From Luidia sarsii (lineage: Eukaryota; Echinodermata; Asteroidea; Paxillosida; Luidiidae): 64,000 nt of DNA. Under the pieces are notes generated by a model, which did no database searches, was not told the DNA's origin, and worked only from the letters and a program-made list of their open reading frames with translations. Of this stretch, positions 11,506 through 24,714 are shown piece after piece. The translations under genes were made by a program, and so were the position numbers. Each line of letters begins with the position of its first letter. Within the stretch, counting starts at the first letter, position 1. The stretch lies in assembly GCA_949987565.1 (NCBI GenBank), contig OX465101.1, forward strand, positions 27,442,456-27,506,455, read 5' to 3'.

Positions 11506-13692
11506 GCAAAAATTTGGGTCATTCAAAGTATTTCAAACTCAGTAGGCAATTTCGGGACATTTTGTCTATTCTGATTCAAGTTATCGGTTTTGAAATAAAA
11601 TCTGAATGGAAGTGGATTGGTATTCACTTGCACCCGTTCTTAACAATCCTAGATCTCTTGTTATTTTTCAAGTGGCCATGCAGCATTTGGACTGTCACAG
11701 AGAGAAACAATTCCTTGATGATTATCTTGAGCAGAGAGAGATAGAGAGGAGGGGAGAGAGAGAGGGAGATGAGAGGGGATGATTTTTTTTTGTTTAAATG
11801 TTTTTTTTTTTTTTTTTTTGGGGGGGAGATTTAGAGATTGACAAGCCATATGCGGTGGCCCACACACCTGCCTGATTCGATTTGAATTGAAGCAAGCTTC
11901 ATATTGCTAATGGATCCTTCTCTGCCTACATGTAGCACGGGTGGCCTTCATCGCTGCTGCTGCCTTGCCAACCTCCCCTCCCTTCCCCTCCCCTTCCCTC
12001 CCCTCCCCTCGCCTCCCCTCCCCACCCTACCGTCCACCCCAACACCTACCCCTTCCCCATCAAGCAAACACACACACACACACCTCAACAAAATCCAGCG
12101 TAGTGAGCAAATGCACATTTTGGCTCGGAGGTATTTAGCATCCGGACCTGTTTGGCTCGCTGAAATTGCTGAGTAAGTGAATAGGGCCCGAAAAAAAGAA
12201 GAAGAAGAAACAAAAAACAAGAAAGACAAAAAAGGAAGTAGAAAAAAAGACGATCATGCAGGACTATGAAAAGCCAGGCCACTGCAGTAGCTGTAGCCGC
12301 TTTTTATATACATGTAAATGACTTTAACAGGTCGGCAATCCCCCCCTCCTCTACCCTCTTGTTCTCTTCTGTGTGTTGTCAGTGGACTCAGGCATGATAT
12401 TAAGCCCAAAATAAGATTGAAAGTCTCGATCAGTGACTTGGCAGGGGGTCGGTCGTTGGAAATTGCCTCCGTGTGACCCCATCCCCATCACAGCGTGTTC
12501 ATCACAAATCCAGCCTCTATGAGATGCACTCTTTCCAATTCTCCACTCGTTGAATAAAAAGCGTGTCCATTTGCCAAAGCTCCCCCCCCCTTTTTTCCCC
12601 CGAGATTCGAATCTTGCACTCCTTTTTTCCCCATTTTCCCCCCTGACGTACATGTATGAGATGACGATAAGGAGGGTGAGGGGAGAGGGATGGAGGGGGG
12701 GGGGCTGGAATACATCTGGAAGGGAGACATTCACACCACTGTTCTCCTGTCCAATTAATTTTTGTGAATGCATTTCAATTATTATTTTTTTTTGGGGGGG
12801 GGGGTCAGGGAAATGAAATTGGGAGGTTTTTATACGGCCAGCCACTTGGAAACCGAGCCCCGTTTGCGGACAGGCGCTGTTGTAATTTGATTAGAGAGAC
12901 AAAATGGTTACGGAATGCCGTGAAGTGAAAGCGCAGGGGATTTACTGTCGGGTGCCGCGCCGACATCGGCTGATTATGAGGTCGAGACGGCGTTTGGAGG
13001 GGAAACGGCAAATTGGGTGGGAGACCGAATGTCTTCCAATGTGGTGTGATGCATCTTGCCGATGCTTGTTTATTGGAGGAGAAAGGTTCATGGTTTGGTT
13101 GGTCACATCGTTGTCCCCCCCCTCCCCCTTGGAGTTTAGGGGCCTGCCCTATCCCCACCCTCGCCCTCACCCTCACCCTCACCCCCACCCCCACCCCCTC
13201 CCCTCAGCATTGAATTTGCCTCTGCCAAATGTTTTGTGTCCTTGAGTGAGGCACTTAACACTGATTGCATCTCACCATTCTGGGTTTGGGCGGGGGTGGG
13301 GGTGGGGGAGGCTCGTGGGACAGCTTCCTGGACTCCCCCCCCCCCCTGTTCAAATCATGCAGGCTTCGACGCTGCCGCGACCAGGCAATGTCAAGAATGA
13401 TTCAGCGAGTTGAAAGTTGAGGTTTCGGCCGGCTCTCCTCATTTGAAAATGCCCGCAAGTTTGAGAGATGTATGATAAGTACTGTACAGTGTACACATCT
13501 GATGATCTCCACATAAAGTAATACAAGACTATTGCAAACGACTGAGATTTAAAGGGATCCGATATTTCAATTCTGTCTGCATAATCTATGCAGCTTCCAA
13601 AAATGTTAGGGTTGGTTTTTTTTGGCAGGGAGAACAGTGCGATAATGAGTCCCACACGAAGACTAATAGACTGATGAGAAACCTTGACCAGG
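11506..13692. other. No recognisable gene; several low-complexity tracts
   Basis: GA tract (about 11733-11780), T and G homopolymers (11798-11826), CCCCTC tract (11970-12060), GAAGAA/A-rich tract (12190-12250) and (CACCCT)n at about 13150-13200. No exon identified. Confidence 0.5.
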
Positions 13693-13839
13693 GCTGCATT
13701 TCGCAAAGCCTTAACAATGCATCGTAACTCAACTTACGATTGATAACCCATCGCAACTTTTCATAGGCCGTATGGTTTCTGTGCATCTCCCATCCCCTTG
13801 CGATTGATCGTAAGTTACGATGGGTCTCATCAAACTGAC
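13693..13839. mobile_element. F3 foldback element, copy 1
   Basis: Inverted ends GCATTTCGCAAAGCCTTA and GGGTCTCATCAAAC, with an inner pair ATGCATCGTAACTCAACTTA and GATCGTAAGTTACGATG. The middle reads GCCGTATGGTTTCTGTGCAT. Other copies lie at 26.3, 27.5 and 55.1 kb. Confidence 0.85.
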
Positions 13840-15260
13840 CACACATGAAGACAAGGCTCCATTATGATAATGTGAAGCTGTCTCTTTACAGAGTGACCGA
13901 ACACCACTGGTTGCATCAAATTGATGCATTAATAATACACTTCCATAAAGGGACATCCTTGAGTTTCTGTTTGTGTGAGTTCCCTGTACTTGAAAGTAGA
14001 TTTTTGAAAGATTGACTTCAAAATTTTGATCAAAATTAATCATCAGCTGTCTTAATTAAGAAAATGAATACAGCTTGTAGAGTATCACAAACCTTAAAGG
14101 TAGGGCACACTATTATTTTGTGAAGAAGGTCAAAGAATCGCATGCGTACGTACTTTGTCTAACCCAGCATATGCATGAAATATTCACACCTGCATGAGTT
14201 TTGGCTCAATCTGTCAACCATGTCATGAGAAAACAGTGGGAACAAACCTTTTTTTCAGACATAGGGGGCGTCTTTGTTGATCGTTAGAAATCCGTACAAA
14301 ATTCATCTTTTCTAAAAAAAATGGCAGCTTTCCATGCACTACAGATGCAAAGATTTTCTGATACTTTTGCTTGCTTCCCGGTGAGTAATTATTTCTCCAA
14401 ATTTGGACCGTCCGGAAATGGGGCCACTTTACAAATGGTGCACCCTCCATTTAATTGAATAAACAAACAATTGTCCTTATCATTCTGCCTTTGAGGAAGG
14501 TCCTGCTAGGATCTAAATTCTGGAGCAGTAGAAGTCTTTACGCAATGCACCCGAACAAGGATTCTCACTTTGTGAATGCGCATGTGTAAAGGGGTGTGGT
14601 TTCGAGAATTATCTTTATTGCCAGCTGGAAGGAGGAAACAAAGACCAGGGTGGTTGGTAAGGTGGGTGGTAAGGCACTGTTAATTGAAGAAACGTCAATG
14701 AAACATGATTAAACTAAACCTTCATGAATTTCACCTCCAATGTCCAAAATCAAACCAGTCTATCACCAGACTTCAGTCGGGACTAGGCAAGTCTAATCTA
14801 AATAATCCAAGATGGAGGCTACTTTATCCAAAATGTACATGTACATGTGTATATGTGCAGACATACTGGTACTGTACGTGTGTAATTCACTTGTACCGTA
14901 AACACGATTACACACTATCTTTTATAATGGTAACTGACATTTTCTTGGAGGGACAGTGCTGTGCTTGTTCAGCTTACACCAGCCTTTAACTACAGGAGGT
15001 TGAGAATTGAGATCCCTGGGCTTGGTTCCTCAGTTTGTTTAGATTCCGTGGGCCAGTGGAACAGCCCCTACCTAGGCACAAGCAAGGTTGCCCTAAGAAA
15101 TCATATTAAAAAAAAAAAGAGCGGCACTACTCGGCATGCGTCTGATTTATCTGAGCATCTTGGCCGATCACCGCAAAAGGTCAATTCTCTCAACGTCCAT
15201 TCCAATCAGAGCTGATTTGCCTGACCAAAAACCTTTTCCCCATCGGTAAATGACTTTTCC
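13840..15260. other. No gene; F1 arm fragment
   Basis: An isolated F1 arm (CTTTGAGGAAGGTCCTGCTA) at about 14488-14522. The segment starting TTAAAGGTAGGGCACACTAT near 14093 may be another transposon, but I found no partner end. The rest is unremarkable. Confidence 0.5.
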
Positions 15261-15295
<35 letters not shown>

Positions 15296-15296
15296 C
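15261..15296. repeat. (GAT)n microsatellite
   Basis: About 11 perfect GAT units followed by GACGAT. Confidence 0.95.
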
Positions 15297-16573
15297 GATT
15301 ACCTGGAACACACAAAGGCCGATAAAAGCTTCTTTTTTTTTAATGATAGATCATGCAGCCCCTGTGCCGATGTGTTCTTATCCACCACAGATCCTAAAAT
15401 GAATTAAGGATTTGGAGGATGCTGCTGGTTTTTTGTTTTTGGGTTGTTGTTTTTTTCTAAGGGGAAATCGGTTCGAAGGGAGAGGGGAAGGGGGGGGGGG
15501 GCTGCACTTTCTGATGTTGTATGTCTGCAGAAAGAGAGACGGTGTTTTTGAGTGGCTAAGACTTTTGGAAATACAATCATGAGGGGAGGGGAGGGGAGGT
15601 GTCGCCAATACGTGCGACTGGGACTTTGCCAGGCATTAAGGCTTTCTGGAGGAGGGTGGGGGGTTGGGTTGGGTATTGAGCTGGCTAAAGGGGGCCCCAG
15701 ATCCAACTGAAGGAGTAGCCAAAGAGATGGTGGGAAAAAAAAGAAGTGGCTAGTCGGTTGGGCAAAAGGAAACAGACTGTATGCATAATTGTCTGAATAT
15801 ATAGCACCTCTCGTATCGTTTTTCTTCTTCGTTGTTTTGTTCCATGGCAGCAGTGGGAGGGATGGCGGGAAGGGACCTTAACATTGGGCCAATCAATTTG
15901 TCAATACAGTTTCATCAGAGCCGCTCAACTACAGACTCGGCCTGGAAGTGGTCAGATCGCAAAACATTCAGGGAATGATTCGCGTCGCTCGGAAGAATTG
16001 CTTATTTTTTTCTTTTCTTGATCCCAAACTCCAGTCGCAGATGTGGAGAATGCTTCATGCACCGCGCACATTATTACATGCCCGCTGTCCTGTCTGTGTA
16101 CAGGAGACAGGAGACATATCATTATGTTTGTCTTCTGTCCAGTCTATCTGCCGGTAATCCTGTAAGGCTTTCAACAAATTTACGGAGAATTTTCTTAATC
16201 AGTGAATAAAGGGACACTGTACTGCAGAGAGGACACAAAGTTCTAACAAGGTGTACAGTAGTTAAAGAAGAATATATATATATTCTTAAAATGTTTACAT
16301 GAAAACCAAATCTAACAAATAAATTCAAAACTGAATGGGAACTTTTTTTTTTAAAGTGGCAGAAAACTAAAACAAAATCTGTTCAAAGTCTGTTCTAAAT
16401 CCATATTGTGGGACCATCCAACAGTCAGGTTTTCTACTTATTTTCTTTCTTCAGAAAGTCTTATTCCTGGTAGATCCACCACAGAGACATTTTTTTTATG
16501 GGGAGAGGGGTGTCCTTCCTTTTTCTCCAGTCTTTGTGATTTGCCAATTCATTCATTGAAACTGTGCAGACCT

Positions 16574-16607
<34 letters not shown>

Positions 16608-18772
16608 GGGGGGGCGGTTGACCAGTGATTGTAGTTCTCACCCCCCCCCCCCCCCCCCCCGGCATGTTTTCCTCCCCAAGCTTTTTTTCCTTTCCAACTG
16701 GCCAATGCAAGGTCAGGCACTCTGAATGCTGTAACCATCCCTTTTAGAAAAGGGACTGGCTGGATTTCCAGGGTCCCAGTTTCAGAAAATGTTGGCTTTC
16801 CACTTCCAGCAAGTTTGCTGAAAAGGCTTTTGAAGGTTCTTGTTCCGTTCCCCCCAACCTCTTTTCTTGTCCTCTGTATCCCATATAAGCATTTTGCATG
16901 GCTCCCCCAACCTCTCACTTTGGTCACTAGTAAATCCTCATTCTTAACCAAACCTTGTCTAAAAAAAACAAACATCCAGCATATTCCTTGCTTCTAGGGC
17001 TAATCGGGTGATTCGGGTCTATTTTTCCTTGCGTCTCAGTTTTCCCGTCTTGAAGAAATAATAACCAGGCTCCGTGTTTGTTGAAAACCAGTGTCCCTTG
17101 CCGTGCTCACGGCGCTGTTGAAGTGCCGTAATGTGAGCCCCGCGTCCGCTGTGGGCTCTGCAGAAGAGGCACGGTCTCATTAGCAAAACCTGTAGCCTCA
17201 CAAAACACATTAGAGAGAGCAGAAACCCGGAAAGCTCCGTGTATACTTTGCACTGTCTACAGCACATAATATGTGGAGCTCTTTTTTTTTTATTATCTAG
17301 ACTAGATCTCAGGTCTTAGAAGTCACGTTTGCCCATTTCATTCCTATGAGAACGTTGCTGGAGAGAGCGAGGCTAGCTCCCTGACTTTGACCTGGGGGCA
17401 CTGTATAGTTGTGGAGAAAAAAACCCAGAAAGTATTTTGGAATAAACAGAACAGTGATTCTTTTTGGAATTAGATCGTCAATGCAATTTTCAGAACCCAT
17501 TAATGTCAATGATTTTGCCTGGTGGAACGATTGCTGACTGGCAATGAATGCATTACAGTTAACGGATCAGACGGATTATGGTGAAGGCAATCAGAATAGC
17601 ACAAATAGATATTCATTGCAGAAACAAGTAATAGGAACAGATTGTAGGCCTATACTACACACAGAGCCAAACAAATACTGGAAGGCTTTCGGAGCTGAAG
17701 TACGGTAAGTAGTTTCTCTACGCATGTACGGTTGATATTTTCATGTTAATAAACCATCTTGTGTAACGCTGTAAATCAGGATTTCTCCCTAGCGACTGCT
17801 TTGCAACTTGATCCTCAAACTGCATACATTTTATGTATCGCTATGTGTTACGTATTTTGTGTTTATTTTATGCAAATGCAGACCCTTCCCTGTGCATTTC
17901 TGTGCTCTGCAGTCATTGTGGCTGCTCAGATCTGCTGCCGAATGAGAAAACGATTGGCAGTGTAACGACTTGGGCAAAACAACGATTGGCAGTGTGTTTG
18001 GCAAGTCCGTCGTTAAGATTGAGGGACCTGGAGTCTAGTTAGAATGGAACCCGGGCATTTGCCCAGAGAAGATGTTTTATTTACAAAGAAAGAAGAGTGG
18101 CCCCCCAAAAAGAGAAGAGATTACCTAAGCTGGAGTCTGAACTGTCTGAACACCTTGAATGATTTTATAACCATGGCAACAAGACCGGCGCCCCTTTTGA
18201 GCGTGAAATCACAGCACGGCACCCGGGGAGTCCATATTAGATGGCGCCCCCACTGATGACCGGAATATGACAATTCTCGTGCTTTATTTATGGTGTCGGA
18301 AAAATGCACGCGACAAGAGTTGCAGAAAAAAGGGGGAAAAAAAATTGCCCATGTGGGATGCCCCCTGGAAAAGTCTAGGCTAGGGTTCTAGTCCGAGACC
18401 ATCTCACTCATTGCCGCATTTGTGTCCGTGAGCGTGACGCGCATACCTGTACGCCTGTGCACTACTTCTTGGATAACAAGCCTGCATGATTAGTTATGAT
18501 TTGCGGTCATTACCCTGTAACTTAAGAAAGGTTTTTTTTGCCTTCCAGACTTGCCTGCACATTGCGCAGGGTGGGAAAAAAAAGGCACTGCTTGAAGAAT
18601 TACATATATATGTATGCGAGAGCACTTGTGAAGGCGATATGTGTGAAATCAGAGGGTAGTACGGTATGCGTATAAGAACTCAACCTGTACGTAGCGTTGC
18701 AGCAATCTACACTAGACTAGAGTGTGACATGTGGATTACAATATTCGTAAGAAATCAGAAATGTTCACAGAA
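15297..18772. other. No recognisable gene; homopolymer runs
   Basis: A ~32-nt T run at about 16575-16606 followed by G8, then a C run at about 16641-16660; both are likely sequencing-fragile. Small frames here (for example 15404-15706 minus, 16553-16975 minus) run through these tracts and show no domain. Confidence 0.5.
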
Positions 18773-19111
18773 AACCAGAAATGTTCACAGATTTACATAT
18801 GAAACTTATGGTTATAGTACGTACATGTAGAAACCTCACATGTAGAAACCATTTCTGCCTAAAATGTTGTATTTTTTGAGAATCAGAAAAGGGTAAAAGA
18901 AATTGTTTATTTCTCACCGAGATCTAAACGTTTTTTCGGAAGTTTGTTGAATGCTACATTTTCGGGAAACAAATGAAGCGGTTTTTCACATTTTCTCGAG
19001 ACTCGGTTGGCAGATTGGGCTGCAATGTTCACAGTTGTGCTGTTTCATGCATATGTTGGATCAGACAACGTATGGATGCTATTCTTTGACCTCGACCAAT
19101 GCTATCCCTAA
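18773..19111 (+). mobile_element. F5 element, copy 1
   Basis: Matches 23885-24217 along its length: CAGAAATGTTCACAGATTTA at the left, AATGAAGCGGTTTT and TTTCTCGAGACT in the middle, and GTTGGATCAGACAACGTATG then ATGCTATTCTTTGACCTCGA at the right. This copy has a short extra segment near 19026-19048. Confidence 0.85.
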
Positions 19112-19769
19112 ACCAAACCTTACCTGAACCTTCTGGTTAGATTCAATGCAATGCAATGCAATGCAATTCAATGCATGCCCATGTACCGGTACTGTGATTT
19201 TTGTTTTGGTCAAATAGATTAGGACCTTAACTGATGACGACACAGTCCCGAACGCAGCAAAAATCACATTTATAAGCTGACCAGTGGCCACACCACAGCT
19301 GACCAATACGCACCACGAGTACTTATTAATAGCCAGTTTGAATTTATCCGTGTTAGGAAGCACAGGAAATCCATGGGCAGGGACAGTGGAGGGAGCTCTG
19401 TGTTCAACTCGTCCACGGGGTCTGTGACGACAGATGAAGATTTGGGTTTGATTTTGGTCGGAGTGGATATATGATAATTTATTAGAGCATTCCAGTTCAA
19501 TCACTCTATCATGATGACTCTATCCGTGGAGCATTCTTACGCACCTATACGTGTGTCACAGACAACAGATGTGTCAATTCTTCAGGATTTGGATGCTTCC
19601 CAAACCCTCCCCCCCCCTTTCCGAAAACAAATCCATCGCCAGTGCTTGATGCCAATTTGATAGCAGTGCTGAAAAATGAAATTAAAGCAGAGTGACAGGG
19701 TAAGAGCAGTTTGGCCGACATGTCTGAACAAAAGCACTATTCCAACCCTAACCTTCCCAAATCCTGCGG
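19112..19769. other. No recognisable gene; (AATGC)n repeat
   Basis: A short AATGC pentamer array at about 19144-19172. Otherwise unremarkable. Confidence 0.5.
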
Positions 19770-20270
19770 AATCCTATTTGCCTTCATCAGGATTCTGCAG
19801 GATTCAGGGCACATGAGAGTTGACACATTGCAGGATTCTGCAGGATTCAGGGCACATGAGAGTTGACACATTGCAGGATTCTGCAGGATACAGGCTACTA
19901 CTATCAAAGTGCTGGAGAAGGATTCTGCAGGATTGAGGGCACATGAGAGTTGACACACTGTAGGAATGTGCAGGATTGAGGGCATGAGGCGATTTTGTCT
20001 GTAGGAAAATGCAGGATGCTGGTAACAATTCGGACGTCGTTGTGGCTTTTGTCAAGAGATTATCCGTTCGAAAAAGGGCCCATTGTTCTAAGCTGAAAAA
20101 AGTCTTTGTTTAGAATGTGGACTAAAACTCCACAAACACAGTGCAGGATTTGGCAGGATTCAGGCACTGGTCCACAGTAGCCAGTACTGCAGGATTTGGC
20201 AGGATTCAGGTCACATGGAGCTTTGAACAAGGTAGGATAGCAGGATTTTGCAGGATTCAGGTTATATCCT
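19770..20270. repeat. Tandem repeats built on CAGGATTCTGCAGGATTC
   Basis: A ~43-bp unit (CAGGATTCTGCAGGATTCAG, then GGCACATGAGAGTTGACACA) is repeated three to four times at about 19789-19960. A related ~50-bp unit (GCAGGATTTGGCAGGATTCA) follows at about 20140-20265. The same core appears at 30.3-30.5 kb. Confidence 0.88.
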
Positions 20271-20588
20271 ACAAACAATTGGTAGGGGGTTTCCTATAGA
20301 AGGTGTGGTAGGCATTGAGTCACCTATGCAGACATGCTGAAGAGAGACGTGGGTCTGGATGTGGCTGATATCACCGTCACAGTCAAGTGGCTCTCCAAAT
20401 CTTACCATGCATCACAAAATTACAGCATTCAAAAATAGATTAATTAAAAGATACATAAATAAACGAGTAATTGAGAGTGTACTTAGAAAAAAATATTCAT
20501 TAATAGTATGTAGTTTCCTGGTGAGTACATTTGAAAGCCCCTGATTGAAAGACATTTGTATTAATTTAGTCAGTGGAACTTTTCAAAC

Positions 20589-20850
20589 TATTCGGTGGAG
20601 TAGACCCTTATTTGGTGGAGTAGACCCTTATTTGGTGGAGTAGACCGGTTTTTGGTGGAGTAGACTGATATTCGGTGGAGCAGACCGTTATTTGGTGGAG
20701 TATACCGTTATTCGGTGGAGCCGACCTTTATTTGGTGGAGTAGACTGTTATTCGGTGGAGTAGACCGTTATTCGGTGGAGTAGTCCGTTATTCGGTGGAG
20801 TAGACCGTTATTTGGTGGAGTAGACTGTTATTCAGTGGAGTAGACCATTT
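20589..20850. repeat. 20-bp minisatellite, ~13 units
   Basis: Head-to-tail units of TATT(C/T)GGTGGAGTAGACCGT with scattered substitutions and a constant 20-bp period. There are no spacers, so it is not a CRISPR array. Confidence 0.95.
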
Positions 20851-21347
20851 TTTATTCGGGTGAATTTCGCCATGTGCCTGTCCGATGCGTCTGTTAAATG
20901 GAACATGAAATCATCTGCCGCATTGGATTTCAGCGGGGATGTTTTACCGGGAAGAAAATATCGGGCCCCGTGTGGCGTCGTTGAAGTTCATGGAAGACTC
21001 GGCACTCTCTGTCCCAGATTCTGTGGCCTAATACTCAGCATAATTTCTGGTGTGTTCCGAAGACGCTCCAGAGACGTTTCTGGAGACATGCCCGCGCCCC
21101 GTGTCTGCGGCACGTAATGTCCTCGCAGCATTTCCTTCTGAATTTGCGTCTGACGGAAAATCACCCCAATCCCTCACTACTGTACTTAACCCTTTTCATG
21201 TTTGATGGCATTCAACCCAGCACGAGGCCAGGTGTCGTTCAAGGTGTCGTCTGGCTTTTTAAAAGGGAAACTGCCTCCCCCTCCCCTCCCCCCTCCCTAA
21301 TGTTAAAACAAAATGGCGGTCTGTATACGGAAATGCCAATTTGCACT
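20851..21347. other. No recognisable feature
   Basis: Unique-looking. The open frames at 20860-21117 and 21117-21575 show no known domain, and the second runs into F1. Confidence 0.5.
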
Positions 21348-21508
21348 GGGAGGGCCCGACGTTTTGATCCTAGCAGGACCGTTCTCAAAGGCAGAATGAC
21401 AAGGTCCTTCTCATTCTGCCTGCTATTATCGAAACGTCTGACCTTCCTAAATGTTGATATTTGCATTTTTGATTATTTTAAGTCAGTGAGCAGTTTGCAA
21501 CATTTTGC
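21348..21508 (+). mobile_element. F1 foldback element
   Basis: Arms GGGAGGGCCCGACGTTTTGA and ATTATCGAAACGTCTGACC, link CTCAAAGGCAGAATGACAAG and tail GTCAGTGAGCAGTTTGCAAC. Target duplication unclear. Confidence 0.8.
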
Positions 21509-21626
21509 CTCTGGGAAGGCCTGGGGTAACAGGCATGTGTACATTGTGCACGCAGCAGCCAAATATAAGATATAAGGCCTTTTTCCCAAATCAAGTTTAG
21601 GCTGTAGCTCCAGCTTCCTCTCCTTC

Positions 21627-21660
<34 letters not shown>

Positions 21661-22693
21661 AAGGTTGGAGATCTTTGCTGATGAGGAATCTTGCGAGTCT
21701 TTTAGTATTAAAAAAACCCAAAAAACTTGAATGTAATCTTCAAAACCAAAGCCAAAGACCTCCCATTGTCATTTTTTTCCATTTGTCATTTCATTTCACA
21801 TTTGTCATCATGGCGTTATAATGTAGGAAAGTATACCTAAGTACACCTAGAAGGTGATTCAATAAAACAAAGGTGACTATAGCATAGGTGATTTATGTTT
21901 ATATATTATGAGGCCACAGACGAAAGGGAAGGCCTATAATGTATTAAGCTGGAGCTTGAGTCAGGTATGGCTTGACAAAATGGACAGACAGGCAACAATG
22001 AATCCAGGGTTACTGCTGATGACCAAAAAAAAGAAGAAGAGAGAAACAACATTACTTTGGAAAAATAATTAAGCTAGATTCATGCCTTGTATTTTAAAAA
22101 TGGATGACAGAAATTGAGACTAAGCCAGAGCCTAAACTGGGTTTTCGGAGGAGGGCTGGCCGTAAATGAACTTTGGTTGCTGGTCTACAAATTATTCTGC
22201 TCGTTGTTGTCCCCCAAGTATCTTTGGAGTTTTTGTAACCCTGGAAGTGAGTCGAGATATTCATCCTTCACTTAAACCTCTCCCCAATCTGACCACTTAA
22301 CCTCTCTCCCCCAGATCCGCTCGCTCCTTGACGCTCTTCTGTGGCCGAGTTTCCTCCCGTTTCCTCACGAAAATAGAAAATTAATTTCCAAAGGAGGGAA
22401 GGGTTTACAGAGGGTGATGGGAGGGAAAGTAGAACGGCCCTGGGGCAGGCGGTGTGCAACCCACTGACAGACTTCCTAATCCGGGGTTTGATTTTGGTGG
22501 TGGCCTGCTGGCCAAATGACAGTCGAAATTGCTTGGGGCCAGTTGAAGGGCCATTCCCAACTGGCCAGGTGGGCCAGTTTGGGAGGAAAAAAAAGGGAAG
22601 AAAGCAAATCACAGGCAGTCCCAGCACCATCTCTTGCAGCATGTATAGCAATCTTCTCCCAATCACGGTTTGGCCTGCGTGACATTCGCGGAA
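21509..22693. other. No recognisable gene; (GA)n microsatellite
   Basis: (GA)14 at about 21630-21658. The remainder is unremarkable. Confidence 0.5.
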
Positions 22694-22968
22694 AGATGGA
22701 AGCGGGGGCGTGATCCCCGGAGATATTATGGCAGTTAAATGGTCGAATGCTTCTGACGTGCGCCTCCACCCTGGCAAAGACTAGTTCACTATTTATTTGG
22801 GAGGAGAGCTGCCATCTAAGGGCTGGATAGCTTAGATGTAACAGCACTGGTACGCAGAAAAACAGAGGTCTCGGTTTGAAGTCCCGGTCCAGTCAATGTT
22901 TTCTTTGCCAATTTATTCATTAAAAAAAAAGGGTTCCCAGTCAGTTTTTCCTTCATTTATTTGACTAG
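22694..22968 (+). mobile_element. SINE family A, uninterrupted copy
   Basis: Left part AGATGGAAGCGGGGGCGTGA through GGCAAAGACTAGTTCACTAT. Then a tRNA-like part at about 22819-22890: GGGCTGGATAGCTTAGATG (A-box-like) and GGTTTGAAGTCCC (B-box-like). Then the tail GTTCCCAGTCAGTTTTTCCT. It corresponds end to end with 56107-56522 except for the transposon inserted in that copy. Confidence 0.8.
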
Positions 22969-23884
22969 AAACAGTCTACATCTGAAAGGAACAACACGGA
23001 ATGGGACGAACTTCAGCACAAACACAGAATAGCTCTCTTTTTCACCTCCACTGCAGCGCCCACGATTCTGTATTTTATGTCTTTACTTTGAGCTGCAGTG
23101 AACTGCAGTGAAACAGAGCGCTGGCCCAGTGATGTGCAATTTCTTGCTCTTATGTTCACACACAAATTGTGGCCATTTCTGCCATCCATCTGAAATCAGA
23201 ATGACCAACAACCAATGAGCATGGTTTGAAAAAAAAACACAAAAAAACGTCTGTTGGGCTAGGCGATGTTTAGGCTGGTGGTCCGGCTGGCCAGTTTCCA
23301 CCAAAGAAGTAAAAAATTGGTCGAGGTGGGAGCCAGTCCCCTTCATCTGAACCCTGGGGATACTACACTAGTCCCTATTCCTTTGACTAAACCATACAAG
23401 AAGGGCTGATGCCCTGACCCTACCACTCGGCTGTCATTCAATGCTCATTTCAGCCGGTCGATGACGAGAGAAGATGTTCGGCAAATTGATGAAGTATGAA
23501 ACCCTATCTGGCTCCGATACAGACAGCTTGGCACCGATTGCAGACATGTAGGCCCACCCCATTTCTCCAAATGCTCGCCATCTCCCTCCCTCCCTCACTC
23601 CCCTCCCCCTTGTACCTTTAAACTGAATATTCAAGGGCCTTTTCAGATCAGCTTATGCTTTCAGTGTGTGTTATTTTTTGGTCACCCCCCCCCCCCAAGT
23701 CAACGAACACTGCCGCGTCATGCAAGCTTGAGTCAATAATTAATGGCTGGAGTTTTCCCCAGAAAGCCCCCTCGCAAAATATGATTATCGGCATTGCTTA
23801 CAAAATAATGTGCTCAGTGATAATGTTTGCCCTGTGTGATTCATCACAGCCAGTCCTTTATGCCCCTACACATTGGTAAGATCG
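22969..23884. other. No recognisable feature
   Basis: Unique-looking, with a C run at about 23685-23697. Nothing recognised. Confidence 0.5.
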
Positions 23885-24217
23885 AAAAGCAGAAATGTTC
23901 ACAGATTTACATGTATGAAACTTATATCGTTCAAAGATGGTTATGGTAGAAACCCCGCACTGAAATATTTCTACCTAGAAAATGCTGTATTTTGGGAGAA
24001 AAGAGTAAAGTAATCATTCAAGCCTCACCCCTAGATCTAAACAATTTTTTGGAACAATATGTTGAATGCTGCAGTTTCGCGAAACCAATGAAGCGGTTTT
24101 CATGATTTTCTCGAGACTGGGTTGGCGGATTGAGCTGAAATTTTCATGCATATGTTGGATCAGACAACGTATGGATGCTATTCTTTGACCTCGAACCAAT
24201 GTTGTGTTATCCCTAAA
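23885..24217 (+). mobile_element. F5 element, copy 2
   Basis: See 18773-19111. The flank and left end (CACATTGGTAAGATCGAAAA) and right end (CTCGAACCAATGTTGTG) are inverted at ACATTGG/CCAATGT and resemble the ends of F2. Confidence 0.85.
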
Positions 24218-24714
24218 GTTAACTGAGGTAAATACCTGGCTTGCTGCCCACAACAGGGAATTCATCTTGTGAACAATTCTAACACCTTTGAGAACCTTAT
24301 TTTCAAGCAAAATAGAAGGAAAGAAAAACTGGCCTGGATAATGTTTGTAAACAATTTTCCCAAAATAGAAGAGGAAAGAAATTTCACTGGAATAGGCCAT
24401 GTACCCGAAATCACTGTGGTTGTTGTTTTGATGTTGTTGGTTTTTTTTTTTTGGGGGGGGGGGGTTGGGGTGCTAAATAATTACAGATCATATTGCGATT
24501 TCATGCAGCGACCTAGACATGACTAAGATTTGTTTGATTGAGAGCTGCCTTCAAATAAATGTATTCACTAGGTGCCGCACTGTTGGACATGGCAGCAAAC
24601 ATGCCCCAAAGACAGTCTGGGCAAATTTCGACTGACATATGATGTTTGCGCTGTGTAGGCACTGAGGCATAAGCTTGTCTGTGGGTAGACATATCCAAAT
24701 GAAGGATCCATCTC
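24218..24714. other. No recognisable gene; T/G runs
   Basis: T11G13-type runs near 24440-24465. Otherwise nothing. Confidence 0.5.

Noticed and set aside
14093..14480. Possible inverted-repeat transposon starting TTAAAGGTAGGGCACACTAT
   Set aside because: No matching inverted end or second copy found in the window.
20589..20850. CRISPR-like array
   Set aside because: Head-to-tail 20-bp units without spacers in a eukaryotic genome; a minisatellite.
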